Shown one piece after another: positions 1 through 8,713 of a stretch of 64,000 nt of DNA. Source of the stretch: Nitrospira sp. CG24B (GTDB lineage Bacteria; Nitrospirota; Nitrospiria; Nitrospirales; Nitrospiraceae); NCBI GenBank assembly GCA_002869845.2, contig NEWS02000004.1, positions 911,615 to 975,614 of the forward strand, written 5' to 3'. The translations under genes and the position numbers were made by a program. Below the pieces are notes generated by a model that saw only the letters and a program-made list of their open reading frames with translations, made no database searches and was not told the DNA's origin. Each line of letters starts with the position of its first letter. Position 1 is the first letter of the stretch.

Positions 1-699
1 GGCGGCATGAGTGGCAAACCCTAACGCGAGACTTGTCTTGCCCATACTTGGCCGCCCCGCCACCACCACCAAGTCCGACGGCTGAAGCCCGGCGGTAATA
101 TCGTCGAGGTCGTAGTATCCCGTGGGAACCCCCGTGACGTGTTCCTTTCGCTTCGAAAGTTTATCGATGACATCCAGACTTTCCTTAATGACCTGGCTGA
201 TCGGGCTGAACGACCGTTCCAGTTTGCCTTGCGCAATGCTGAAGACCGATCGCTCGGCAAAATCCAGCAGATCATCGATTGAGGCGGTGCCTTCATAGCC
301 TCTCGTCAGCACCTCGGTCGAGGTGCTAATCAACTGACGGGCCACTGCTTTGTCCCGAACAATCTTACAGTGATACCGGATATTGGCTGAGCTAGGAACG
401 ATCTGGACCAGTTCTGCGAGAAAGGCAGCGCCTCCAATCGCTTCAAGTTCACCGCGAGATTTCAAGCGCTCGGTCAGCGTAATCTGATCGATCACTTCGC
501 CGGTGTCGGACAGCTCAAGCATGGCTTGAAAGACTTTCTTGTGGGCTGTCCGATAGAAATCTTCCTCTACCAGCAGCTCCATCGCCTTCGGCATGGCGGC
601 GTTATCGAGGAGGATGGCACCGAGCACCGACTGCTCTGCCTCCAAGTTCTGTGGAGGAAGTTTTGGTTGAGAGAGATCCACCATCCCGACGGATTTCAT
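1..699 (-). CDS. dnaB: Replicative DNA helicase DnaB, N-terminal part (cut by left edge)
   Basis: Hexameric 5'-3' helicase that unwinds DNA at the replication fork. The 233 visible codons begin MKSVGMVDLSQPKLPP, contain the DnaB N-terminal helical domain (LEAEQSVLGAIL near residues 20-32), and reach the P-loop AGRPSMGKTSLA at residues 214-225, which is the DnaB/RecA-like Walker A. The frame is still open at base 1, so the catalytic C-terminal half lies outside the window. The start codon overlaps the hisZ stop in an ATGA, so the two genes are translationally coupled and probably share the promoter upstream of the aminotransferase gene. Identity is clear from the N-domain plus the helicase P-loop. 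Confidence 0.93.
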   Translation of the reverse strand, partial: MKSVGMVDLSQPKLPPQNLEAEQSVLGAILLDNAAMPKAMELLVEEDFYRTAHKKVFQAMLELSDTGEVIDQITLTERLKSRGELEAIGGAAFLAELVQIVPSSANIRYHCKIVRDKAVARQLISTSTEVLTRGYEGTASIDDLLDFAERSVFSIAQGKLERSFSPISQVIKESLDVIDKLSKRKEHVTGVPTGYYDLDDITAGLQPSDLVVVAGRPSMGKTSLALGFATHAA

Positions 700-2090
700 A
701 CGGTCCCTTCAAGCTCGGCACGCAGGCTTGCGATGAGACCTGAGGTCGAGACCGTTCTCTTCCGAAGATGACCGCGACCGGGCGATCCTACGATTCCCCG
801 GCCATCCCTCGGATGGAGCACCACGATCTGCTCGGGTTTGGAACGGTCCACCCCGACGACTATAATGGTACCGATATTCGCTTCAAGACCAGCCTTGACC
901 GCGACATCAACCAAGTCCCGTCCCGATGGATCTACCGCTTGTTGAACCGTTCGTATCCCCGCCTGGCGAAGCTGTTGTGCGACCGAAACTAATCGCGTCG
1001 ACAACCCTCGAGGCGCGACGACCAAGACCTCTGGCCCCACAGACTTCGTCCTATCTGGCAGGCTCAGCCCGCGAAAGAGCCGGTCCACAGTGAGGGCAAA
1101 TCCGGTCGATGGAAGGTTCCGACCAAATCGTCCGATGAGCTGGTCATAGCGCCCACCACCGCCTAACTCCACCCCAATACCCTCGGTAAAGACGTCAAAG
1201 ACGATCCCGTCATAGTAGTCGAACCCTCTGAATTCTCCAAGATCCAACAAAACGGTCTCTTGAAACCCCGTTGCGCAGAGCAACTGGTACACGTTCTCCA
1301 GTCGGTCCAACGCTTGGACCAGTGGCCGTTCACCCTTGGCTAATGTGCGTCCTTTCGAGAGGACTTCAGCTTGTCCACACAGCTCCAGCACGTCCAAAAT
1401 TCTGTGAGCTGACTGTTTGGTCACCCGCTCCTGCGACAGGATCTCTCCCAGCCTCGGTAGATCTCTTCTTGCCGCTGCCTGCTCAGCCCGCTTCTGCCCT
1501 TCCGGCGACAGTCCTGCACGGATGAGAAGCCCCTTAAAAAACCCGACATGCCCCAGTGAAATCTTGAATGAACGCAATCCAACCTGTCGCAGGCACTCGA
1601 TCAACAGGATGATGATTTCACTATCGGCGGACGCATCATCAGCCCCGATGAGCTCGGCGCCGACCTGAAAGATTTCCCGATCTCGGCCGGCATGTTCCGG
1701 TTCATACCGAAAGACGGTCGCCCGGTACGACAGGCGCAACGGAAAGTGCGTGCCCACCATGCCCATCGCCACCGAACGGGCAATCTGCGCCGTGACGTCT
1801 GGCCGCAACAACAGAATACGGCCGGTCGTCCGGTCAACGATCTTATAGGAATTCTCTAATAGCGTCGGTTCGAGGCCTGGTGCCAACACATCGAGGTACT
1901 CGAACGTCGGAAGGATAATTTCGTCGTACCCAAAACGATTGCAGTACGCCAGCAATTCAGCTTCCAGGTGCCGAACCTGGCAGGCAGCCTCCGGGAGGAT
2001 GGTGGCCATCCCAACCGGAACCAATGAATGCTCACGCAAAGAAGGGGGCTGCCCCGAAGAAGTCCTACGCACCGGAGGAGCAGAGGCCAT
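696..2090 (-). CDS. hisZ: ATP phosphoribosyltransferase regulatory subunit HisZ
   Basis: HisZ is the histidyl-tRNA-synthetase-like partner that activates short-form HisG in the first step of histidine synthesis. The 464-residue product has the class II fold signatures RPDVTAQIA, FRYEPEHAGRDREIFQVG, RGFDYYDGIVFDVF and GGGGRYDQLIGRFG; the DYYDGIVF and VELGGGGRYD pattern is typical of HisZ rather than HisS. It is longer than the usual HisZ of about 390 residues because it keeps a C-terminal stretch (VGPEVLVVAPRG onward, about 115 residues) resembling the HisS anticodon-binding domain. The chosen start, MASAPPV, lies 22 bases after serA; a longer upstream frame runs back into serA and is unlikely. 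The stop overlaps the dnaB start. No hisG is in the window. Confidence 0.85.
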   Translation of the reverse strand: MASAPPVRRTSSGQPPSLREHSLVPVGMATILPEAACQVRHLEAELLAYCNRFGYDEIILPTFEYLDVLAPGLEPTLLENSYKIVDRTTGRILLLRPDVTAQIARSVAMGMVGTHFPLRLSYRATVFRYEPEHAGRDREIFQVGAELIGADDASADSEIIILLIECLRQVGLRSFKISLGHVGFFKGLLIRAGLSPEGQKRAEQAAARRDLPRLGEILSQERVTKQSAHRILDVLELCGQAEVLSKGRTLAKGERPLVQALDRLENVYQLLCATGFQETVLLDLGEFRGFDYYDGIVFDVFTEGIGVELGGGGRYDQLIGRFGRNLPSTGFALTVDRLFRGLSLPDRTKSVGPEVLVVAPRGLSTRLVSVAQQLRQAGIRTVQQAVDPSGRDLVDVAVKAGLEANIGTIIVVGVDRSKPEQIVVLHPRDGRGIVGSPGRGHLRKRTVSTSGLIASLRAELEGTV

Positions 2091-2112
2091 AAGTACCTGG
2101 TCGCGAGAACCG

Positions 2113-3711
2113 TTATAAAAGGTTGGCGACCTTGACGGACAAAATATTCGAGCTGGAACGAATCTGATCCAGGACCGCAGATGGGAATTCCGTATCGGAA
2201 CCAATGATCAGCAACGCATCCCCTCCTCGCTTCTCCAAGGCACACTGCATCCGTAAGATATTGATGCCCTGATCCCCTAGGACCTTTCCAACCATACCGA
2301 TAACCCCTGGACGGTCAACGTTATGAATCAACAGCATATGTCCTTCAGGCACTACTTCAACCTTAAATTGTTCGATCTCCGTCACGCGGGCATCTTTCTT
2401 ATGATACAGCGTCCCCGCGACTTGATGCGAAACCTTGCCGGCCTCAACCCGAACCCGGATCAAGCTCGTGAAATCCCCGGCATCGGAGCTCTTAATTTCT
2501 TTGACTTCAATACCTCGCTCTTTCGCCACAATCGGGGCATTCACATAGTTCACCGGATGTTCCATGATCGGACTGAGCAGACCTTTTAAGACGGCGATGG
2601 TCAACGGTGCGATGGAGAGCGTGGTGACCTCCCCGCTGTATTCCACCGTCACTCGTTCGATTCCCCCTTGAACAAGTTGAGTTTGAAGCGCGCCGAGCTT
2701 TTCTGCCAGCGCCAGAAATGGTTGCAACCGAGGCAACAACTCCGGAGCGACTGACGGAATATTGACGGCCCCCTTCGCCACTCCCTTGGTAAAGTAGTCG
2801 ACCATCTGCTCCGCAATGCCAATCGCGACGTTTTCCTGAGCCTCAATCGTTTGGGCTCCGATATGCGGGGTGCAGATGAAGTTATCCAAGGCGAGGAGCG
2901 GATTATCAGGCTTGACCGGCTCCTCTTCAAACACGTCGAAGGCGGCGGCGGCGACGCGCTTGGTTTTCAAGGCTTCGCATAAATCCTGTTCGTTGATGAT
3001 GCCGCCTCGGGCGCAATTTGCGATGAGCACGCCGGGTTTCATCTTAGCGATGGCCTGCGCGTTGATGATCCCACGTGTCTCCGGCGTCAGCGGCGTATGG
3101 ACCGAAATCACGTCTGCTCGTTGGAGTAGGTCTTCAAGTTCCAGCATCGTCACGCCCATTTGCTCGGCCCGTTCAGGGGCCAGGTACGGGTCAAACGCGA
3201 CGACGCTCATGCCGATCCCCTGGGCCATCTTGGTCAGGTGACTACCGATCTGTCCGGCGCCGATGATGCCGAGCACCTTGTTGTAGAGCTCGACGCCCAT
3301 GAATTTGTCCTTTTCCCATTTGCCCGCCTTCACCGACGCGGTGGCTTGGGGAATGCGCCGACTCATCGCACAAATCATCGACATCGTATGTTCAGCCGTG
3401 GTGACGGTGTTGCCTCCCGGCGTGTTCATGACGACGATGCCGCGACGGGTCGCGGCAGGCGTGTCGACATTATCCAGGCCGGACCCGGCCCTTCCGACGA
3501 CCTTGAGTTTCTCCGCAGCCGCGATCAGTTCCGCCGTCACTTTGGTGCCGGATCGCACGATAAGCCCGTCGGCATCCTTGATCTCCTTGAACAGCTCGTC
3601 CTTCGGCATTTTAGATTTCACCACCACGGTGAATCCCGCCTTCTCAAGCGCCTCAACGCCCTGTTTTGACAGGCTGTCACTAATCAGAATCTTCATTCCC
3701 GCTGCGGCCAT
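2113..3711 (-). CDS. serA: D-3-phosphoglycerate dehydrogenase
   Basis: Oxidises 3-phosphoglycerate to 3-phosphohydroxypyruvate with NAD, the first step of serine synthesis. The roughly 530-residue protein is the long form: catalytic domain with NAD-binding GIIGAGQIGSHL, the Arg region NCARGGIINE and catalytic His in CTPHIGAQT, then an intervening allosteric substrate-binding domain, then a C-terminal ACT domain (HMLLIHNVDRPGVIG) that usually senses serine. The start MAAAGMKILISD is preferred because AAGGA lies five bases upstream; MKILISD at 3696 is the alternative. It sits 17 bases after a class V aminotransferase gene that could supply the next step, so the pair reads as a serine-synthesis unit. 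Confidence 0.95.
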   Translation of the reverse strand: MAAAGMKILISDSLSKQGVEALEKAGFTVVVKSKMPKDELFKEIKDADGLIVRSGTKVTAELIAAAEKLKVVGRAGSGLDNVDTPAATRRGIVVMNTPGGNTVTTAEHTMSMICAMSRRIPQATASVKAGKWEKDKFMGVELYNKVLGIIGAGQIGSHLTKMAQGIGMSVVAFDPYLAPERAEQMGVTMLELEDLLQRADVISVHTPLTPETRGIINAQAIAKMKPGVLIANCARGGIINEQDLCEALKTKRVAAAAFDVFEEEPVKPDNPLLALDNFICTPHIGAQTIEAQENVAIGIAEQMVDYFTKGVAKGAVNIPSVAPELLPRLQPFLALAEKLGALQTQLVQGGIERVTVEYSGEVTTLSIAPLTIAVLKGLLSPIMEHPVNYVNAPIVAKERGIEVKEIKSSDAGDFTSLIRVRVEAGKVSHQVAGTLYHKKDARVTEIEQFKVEVVPEGHMLLIHNVDRPGVIGMVGKVLGDQGINILRMQCALEKRGGDALLIIGSDTEFPSAVLDQIRSSSNILSVKVANLL

Positions 3712-3728
3712 ATACATCCTTGTCGTGA

Positions 3729-4871
3729 TTACTTTGCCATTAAAATTTCTTGCGCTTTTCCGACACCGCTTCCCAGCTTCACAGAATGACCGAGTCCTTT
3801 CAGGACCATTTCGGTCGCGGCCAATGCGGCGATCACGTCAAACGAATCCGCATACCCCATGTGAGACAGTCGAAAGATCTTTCCCTTCAGATGATCCTGG
3901 CCGCCGGCCGCCGTCATGCCGTATTGCACACGGAGATTCTTATAAATAGCCTGCCCGTCAATTCCATCAGGGGCACAGACAGCCGTCAAGGCATCGCTCG
4001 GCGATTCTTTCGCGAACAGCGCCATTCCGGCGGCCTTCACCCCTTCTCGCATCGCCAGAGCCAGGCGTCCCTGCCGTGCAAACATGTTTTCCAACCCCTC
4101 CGCCTTCATTATTCGGAACACCTCTTGAAGTCCAACGATGAGGGAGACCGTTGGGGTCCAGGCAGTCTGGTTCTTGGTTTGAGTTTCACGCTCTTTTTTG
4201 AAATTAAAATAAAAGGCGGCATTCTTCGCCTTGTCAGCCAGAGCCCAGGCCTTGTCGCTGACGCTGACAAACGCCATACCGGGAGGAAGCATCAGGGCCT
4301 TTTGAGAGCCTGTGATCACAACGTCTAAGCCCCAGGCATCAGTCTTGATATCAAAGACGCCAAGCGCCGTAATGGCATCGACCACCAAGATGGTATTCTC
4401 ATAGCCTTTAACGACCTCACCCAGTGCCTTGACGTCATGGGAGACCCCCGTCGACGTCTCGCTGGCCTGGACATACACCGCCTTGATCGAAGGATCCTTC
4501 TTCAGGGCATCGGCCACCTGATGCGGATCGACCGCCTGTCCCCACTCGACCTTGATCTCGCTCGCCTGCACGCCAAATGTTTTACAGAGTTTGCCCCAGC
4601 GTTCGCCAAACTTGCCTCCGTTGACATACAGCGCCTTGTCGCCGGGTGACAAAAAGTTCGACACGGCCCCTTCCATACCGCCCGTACCGGACGCCGCCAA
4701 CATCAGGACATCGTTCCGCGTTTGATACAGCCACTTCAGTCCTTCGCGAACCTCCGCGAAGATCGGATCAAACTCGGGCGCGCGATGATGGATCATCGGA
4801 CGAGCCATCGCCAGCAACACTTCCGGGGGAACGGGCGTTGGGCCGGGAGCCAAGAGATACCGCTTCAACAT
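3729..4871 (-). CDS. Class V PLP aminotransferase (serine-pyruvate / alanine-glyoxylate / phosphoserine type)
   Basis: A fold-type I PLP enzyme of about 380 residues. It begins MLKRYLLAPGPTPVPPEV, the hallmark of the AGXT/SPT family. The PLP-binding Asp is in LVVDAITALG and the Schiff-base Lys in TGSQKALMLPPG (about K191). Family members use serine, alanine or phosphoserine as amino donor. Because it is directly upstream of serA and no serC is in the window, I infer that it aminates phosphohydroxypyruvate in serine synthesis; a photorespiratory-type glyoxylate aminotransferase is the alternative. AGGAGG precedes the ATG at 4871, ruling out the six-codon-longer start. It is the first gene of the serA-hisZ-dnaB transcript. 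Confidence 0.88.
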   Translation of the reverse strand: MLKRYLLAPGPTPVPPEVLLAMARPMIHHRAPEFDPIFAEVREGLKWLYQTRNDVLMLAASGTGGMEGAVSNFLSPGDKALYVNGGKFGERWGKLCKTFGVQASEIKVEWGQAVDPHQVADALKKDPSIKAVYVQASETSTGVSHDVKALGEVVKGYENTILVVDAITALGVFDIKTDAWGLDVVITGSQKALMLPPGMAFVSVSDKAWALADKAKNAAFYFNFKKERETQTKNQTAWTPTVSLIVGLQEVFRIMKAEGLENMFARQGRLALAMREGVKAAGMALFAKESPSDALTAVCAPDGIDGQAIYKNLRVQYGMTAAGGQDHLKGKIFRLSHMGYADSFDVIAALAATEMVLKGLGHSVKLGSGVGKAQEILMAK

Positions 4872-4927
4872 CGATCGATCCTCCTTCACAATTGCAATTC
4901 TGGTGGGGTACCACTAGGAGAGGCGGT

Positions 4928-4957
4928 ACGCTATCATTTGCGCCGGGAGGCTGTCAA
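4928..4957 (-). promoter_or_regulatory. Probable sigma70-type promoter for the aminotransferase-serA-hisZ-dnaB unit
   Basis: On the minus strand a perfect TTGACA (4952-4957) is followed after 18 bases by TAGCGT (4928-4933), a weak -10. The predicted transcript start is about 50 bases before the aminotransferase ATG. It sits in the divergent region shared with the lytic transglycosylase gene. The same 18-base spacing recurs at three other promoters in this window. Confidence 0.5.
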
Positions 4958-5101
4958 GAAATCGGCCCGCGCAAACGAAGCCCACATCAGGATTTTTCCT
5001 CTTGCGACGGCGCGATGGAACATCTTTCAGGCGCTCACGCGTCATCGTCTTTCGACTTCGCGATATACCACAAGAAGACCAGGCCTTACCTAACTCCTTT
5101 C

Positions 5102-5130
5102 TTGACAAGTCTGCGATGGATGGATAGGCT
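5102..5130 (+). promoter_or_regulatory. Possible promoter of the lytic transglycosylase gene
   Basis: TTGACA at 5102-5107 is followed, after 17 bases, by TAGGCT at 5125-5130, a weak -10 of the same TAG-type as the divergent promoter nearby. Transcription would begin near 5137, which argues for translation from the ATG at 5156 rather than the in-frame ATG at 5120. Confidence 0.42.
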
Positions 5131-5155
5131 CACTTCACACAGATGCTGCTCATAC

Positions 5156-6448
5156 ATGTCTAAGCGATCCCCACAATCAGTTACCAGAATGATGGTCGTT
5201 GCATGTTGGATTATCGGCACAAGTGCGTTGATGCACCCATCTGGAAGTTGGGCAGACGACGCTTCCCCTGGTCTTCCTTCAAACATTGTTTCAACTCCCG
5301 ATATGGGCCCCTTGCAGGAGAACGACGATGTCGATCCGAACCTCGTCCCGTTGGAGCCTGAACTGACGCTCTCGCCCCCTGATTTATCTTCCACCGAGGA
5401 CAAGCCCGAACAGCTCGGAGACGCAACCGCTCAAGGCACCACGAATACGGACAATCAGGGCACCGTCTACAACATTCCCGTCATCATTGATCAGTCCGTA
5501 CAAAGCCATATTTATTTTTTCAATACCTCAATTCGAAATCGGTTTGAACAATGGCTCTTGCGCTTCAGCCGTTATCGCCCGTTGGTCGAAAACATTTTTG
5601 CCGAGTTCAATCTTCCGAGCGACCTCGTGAATCTCTCCCTTGTTGAGAGCGGGTTCAACCCGTACGCCTATTCACGGGCAAAAGCCACGGGTCCATGGCA
5701 GTTCATGAAAGGGACCGGACTCCTCTATGGGTTGCGGATCGATCATTACGTTGACGAACGACGCGACCCTATCAAATCCACCGTGGCCGCGGCGCGGTAC
5801 CTGCGAGACCTCTACGATTTATTCGGCGCGTGGCCTTTGGCCATGGCGGCCTACAATGCGGGCGAAGGAAAGGTACTACGGGCTCTTCACAAGGCGCAGG
5901 CCGAATCCTTCTCAGAGATCTCACGAACGAAGCTCATTCGGCTGGAGACAAAGCAATACGTCCCCCGAATTATGGCTGCGACGATCATTGCGAAGAACCC
6001 CGACCAATACGGGTTCAAGCAAGATCCCGCTCCTTTGCATGAATTCGAAGAGGTCGTCGTCACCCGCCCCTTGCATTTCCGGGCCATTTCAAACGTCACC
6101 GGCATCCCCTACAACGAGCTTCGGTTATTGAATCCAGAGCTTCGGCGAGATGCGACACCTCCAGGCGATACGGCCTACCATCTGAAAATTCCTGTTGGAA
6201 TGAGTGCAAAAGTGTTGGAATTGATCGAACGAGTTCCCACATACAAGTTTCCTCCCCTGCCAGCAATTCAGGATCGACAGGTTCGACAGGCCAAGGCCGG
6301 TTCTGCTCACTTGTATCGAGTCCGAGGGGGCGATACGCTTGAAAAGATCTCTCGAAGATTCAGGATTCCCATTAAGACCCTCAAGTCCCACAATAACCTT
6401 TCGGGTCCTGTTCTTAAAACCGGTGAACTGCTGAACATCGGTCGGTAG
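5156..6448 (+). CDS. Membrane-bound/periplasmic lytic murein transglycosylase with LysM domain (MltD type)
   Basis: Cleaves the MurNAc-GlcNAc bond of peptidoglycan, forming 1,6-anhydro ends. The 430-residue product has a signal peptide (hydrophobic MMVVACWIIGTSALM, likely cleaved after GSWA), a Thr/Pro/Glu-rich linker, and an SLT domain with catalytic Glu in VNLSLVESGFNPYAYS followed by ATGPWQFM and AMAAYNAGEGKV, the classic SLT motifs. Near the end are a diverged LysM-like segment (FRAISNVTGIPYNELRLLNP) and a good C-terminal LysM (YRVRGGDTLEKISRRF) for glycan binding. The reading frame is open far upstream, but those codons overlap the aminotransferase gene. No clear Shine-Dalgarno is visible, so the exact start is uncertain. 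Confidence 0.88.
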   Translation: MSKRSPQSVTRMMVVACWIIGTSALMHPSGSWADDASPGLPSNIVSTPDMGPLQENDDVDPNLVPLEPELTLSPPDLSSTEDKPEQLGDATAQGTTNTDNQGTVYNIPVIIDQSVQSHIYFFNTSIRNRFEQWLLRFSRYRPLVENIFAEFNLPSDLVNLSLVESGFNPYAYSRAKATGPWQFMKGTGLLYGLRIDHYVDERRDPIKSTVAAARYLRDLYDLFGAWPLAMAAYNAGEGKVLRALHKAQAESFSEISRTKLIRLETKQYVPRIMAATIIAKNPDQYGFKQDPAPLHEFEEVVVTRPLHFRAISNVTGIPYNELRLLNPELRRDATPPGDTAYHLKIPVGMSAKVLELIERVPTYKFPPLPAIQDRQVRQAKAGSAHLYRVRGGDTLEKISRRFRIPIKTLKSHNNLSGPVLKTGELLNIGR

Positions 6449-6509
6449 CAGCTGGCGTTCCCGCGAGGATTGCTGCACCTACTGCTCGTCAACCGAGAGG
6501 GTAAGTTGC

Positions 6510-7280
6510 CTACGGTTTGGAGGGTTTGGGGGATGCTGAAAGAGCGGGAGCGGCCGATGCCGGCTCAGGATTTTTCTTCGCCTCCATCACCTTCACACGC
6601 ATGGCGGCTTCGCTCGTCAGCGGAGAGTTTGGATAGGTCTTCATCAGCTCTTGATAATGCTTCAAAGCTTCATCGGGCTTCGAGCGATTCTCTTCCAATC
6701 TGGCAGCCTCAAAGAGCGCATGATCCCGGTTCATTGCGCCCGGAATCTCGATGATCGTCAAGTAGGCCTTGACCGCTTGCTCAAGGTCTCCCTTGAGCTG
6801 GTAAGCATAACCTAGTTTTTGATACACGAGACCGAGAAGCGACACATGAGTCCTATACGTAGAAATAAACCGGTTATACGCCTCGATCGCTGACGCGAGA
6901 TCGTTCGACTGAAGATAGGCATTGCCAAGGCTGAATTGCGCAAGCGGGGCCGTCGGAGTGCGAGGATACTCATTGACCACCCGCTGATACAGGGTAATCG
7001 CTTCCTTTAAATTGGCTGCACCTTTCTGCGGATCACTGGCCGCACGCGTAAAAAGATGAACGGTTGCTTCTCGTTCCAGCTCCTGAGCCTTACTGGCATT
7101 TTGTGCGTCATACCAGAAGACGCCCCAGACCCCTCCCCCCGTCAAAAGGAGCAGCAGAAACCCAACCACAATCGACCAGCGGTATGTCGCCAGCCCATGC
7201 ACCCAGTGCTCAAGCCCGCTCACGAGGTGAGCTTCATCCACTGGCAACGTCCGAGGCGGAACTTTAATTCGGTATGTCAT
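6510..7280 (-). CDS. Membrane-anchored tetratricopeptide-repeat protein
   Basis: A 256-residue protein with one N-terminal transmembrane segment (about residues 35-57, SIVVGFLLLLLTGGGVWGVFWY) and a periplasmic domain of four or five TPR-like helical pairs (ITLYQRVVNEYPRTPTAPLA, NDLASAIEAYNRFI, GDLEQAVKAYLTII, DEALKHYQELMKTYPNSP). It ends in an Ala/Pro/Ser-rich tail. The layout matches the YfgM/YbgF-like scaffold proteins that work with envelope chaperones or assembly machines, but the specific partner is unknown. It converges with the lytic transglycosylase gene, 61 bases apart, and has its own strong promoter. Confidence 0.75.
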   Translation of the reverse strand: MTYRIKVPPRTLPVDEAHLVSGLEHWVHGLATYRWSIVVGFLLLLLTGGGVWGVFWYDAQNASKAQELEREATVHLFTRAASDPQKGAANLKEAITLYQRVVNEYPRTPTAPLAQFSLGNAYLQSNDLASAIEAYNRFISTYRTHVSLLGLVYQKLGYAYQLKGDLEQAVKAYLTIIEIPGAMNRDHALFEAARLEENRSKPDEALKHYQELMKTYPNSPLTSEAAMRVKVMEAKKNPEPASAAPALSASPKPSKP

Positions 7281-7334
7281 CAGAAATCATCACCAATATG
7301 GTTGAACGCCAGCTTTCTGCGCCAGAACCGTTGC

Positions 7335-7364
7335 TTTATACTAAGGATGAATTCCCGTTGTCAA
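7335..7364 (-). promoter_or_regulatory. Strong sigma70-type promoter for the TPR gene
   Basis: Minus-strand TTGACA (7359-7364) and TATAAA (7335-7340) are separated by 18 bases. Eleven of twelve hexamer bases match consensus. The predicted start is about 48 bases upstream of the TPR ATG. Confidence 0.72.
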
Positions 7365-7435
7365 TGCAATCAGAACGGACTCATTCATAGAGTTATGACA
7401 CAGTTATCGATCTGATTAGGAGATTTTGAACCAGT

Positions 7436-8596
7436 ATGTTTCGACGCAGGCTCAAACAACTCGCCGACCGATCGCTCATGCGCCGACTGTCGCCATTGGA
7501 ATCAGGCACAGGGCCGACGATCCACCATGCAGGGCGCGAGGTCATCTTGCTGTCCTCCAACGATTACCTGGGACTGGCAACCCATCCGGAAGTCATCCGT
7601 GCCGCCATCCATGCAACTGAACAGTATGGAACGGGATCCGGAGCTTCTCGCTTGGTCAGTGGAACCCTTCCTCCCCATACGCATCTCGAAACCTCCCTCG
7701 CGACGTTTAAGGGGACGGAAGCCGCGCTGCTCTTCGGAGCCGGTTATCTAGCCAATATCGGCATCATTCCAAACCTCATCGGGCAAGGAGGCCTGATCCT
7801 GGCGGATCGACTGTGTCATGCGAGTCTTATCGATGGATGTCGATTGAGCCGTGCCGATCTTCGAGTATTCCGCCATCGAGACTGTGCACATCTGGAGTCC
7901 TTGCTTCGGCGACGGAGCGCGAGTCGTCCCACGCTCATCATCACAGAAGGACTCTTCAGCATGGACGGCGATCTCGCTCCCTTGTCTGATCTGGCCTCGC
8001 TAGCCGAGCGATATGAAGCAACCTTGTACGTTGATGACGCCCACGGGACCGGCATCATGGGGCCGACCGGTCGGGGAACGATCGAGCACTTCGGTTTGGA
8101 GCAGCGGATCCCCTTTCACATGGGGACACTCAGTAAAGCACTGGGAAGCCATGGCGCCTACATTGTTGGACCTAACGACCTGATTCAGTATTTGGTCAAC
8201 GTGACCCGTCCGTTCATTTTTACAACAGCACTTCCACCCTCCATCGCAGCGGCAGCCTCGGCTGCGGTTGCGGTCATTCAACGTGAGCCCGAACGTCGGA
8301 CGCGGCTCTGGTCAAATCGACAACGGCTGTTCGATGGAATGCAGACGCTTGGTTTTCGGATGACTCCAACCGTCAGTCCAATCCTACCGATCCTGGTGGG
8401 CAATGCCGCCACTGCATCAGCATTCGCCGAACGGCTGCTCACTCATGGGATCTACGCTTCTGCAATCAGACCGCCGACTGTTCCGGATGGAACCAGTCGC
8501 ATACGTTTCACGGTGACGTCGGAACACACGACTGAGCAGATCGACGAAGCACTTCATGCACTTGACCTCGCCGGTCGTGAGACCGGCCTCCTCTAG
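7436..8596 (+). CDS. bioF: 8-amino-7-oxononanoate synthase
   Basis: Joins pimeloyl-ACP/CoA and alanine to give 7-keto-8-aminopelargonate, the first ring-forming step of biotin synthesis. The 386-residue protein belongs to the alpha-oxoamine synthase family: SNDYLGLATHP near residue 41, GTGSGASRLVSGT near 65-77, DDAHGTGIMG near 200-209 and the PLP Lys in TLSKALGSHGAY (about K234). GGAG lies about a dozen bases before the ATG. No other bio gene is nearby, so it is an orphan copy here. Related enzymes (KBL, serine palmitoyltransferase) share the fold, but the size and motifs fit BioF best. Confidence 0.9.
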   Translation: MFRRRLKQLADRSLMRRLSPLESGTGPTIHHAGREVILLSSNDYLGLATHPEVIRAAIHATEQYGTGSGASRLVSGTLPPHTHLETSLATFKGTEAALLFGAGYLANIGIIPNLIGQGGLILADRLCHASLIDGCRLSRADLRVFRHRDCAHLESLLRRRSASRPTLIITEGLFSMDGDLAPLSDLASLAERYEATLYVDDAHGTGIMGPTGRGTIEHFGLEQRIPFHMGTLSKALGSHGAYIVGPNDLIQYLVNVTRPFIFTTALPPSIAAAASAAVAVIQREPERRTRLWSNRQRLFDGMQTLGFRMTPTVSPILPILVGNAATASAFAERLLTHGIYASAIRPPTVPDGTSRIRFTVTSEHTTEQIDEALHALDLAGRETGLL

Positions 8597-8713
8597 CCCA
8601 CCTCCTCATCGGCCCGCATCTTCCGGCTATTTTCTTGCTTTCATGTGTTGCTATGGCATGATCACAGGTGACTTCCATCACACAAGCAACCCATCACACG
8701 AGGATCACGGGCG

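Noticed and set aside
3160..3949. Long plus-strand frames opposite serA and the aminotransferase
   Set aside because: They are antisense shadows of well conserved genes, with no ribosome sites.
4646..5155. Upstream extension of the lytic transglycosylase frame
   Set aside because: It overlaps the aminotransferase gene antisense and the promoters, and lacks a signal for translation; the conserved signal peptide starts near 5156.
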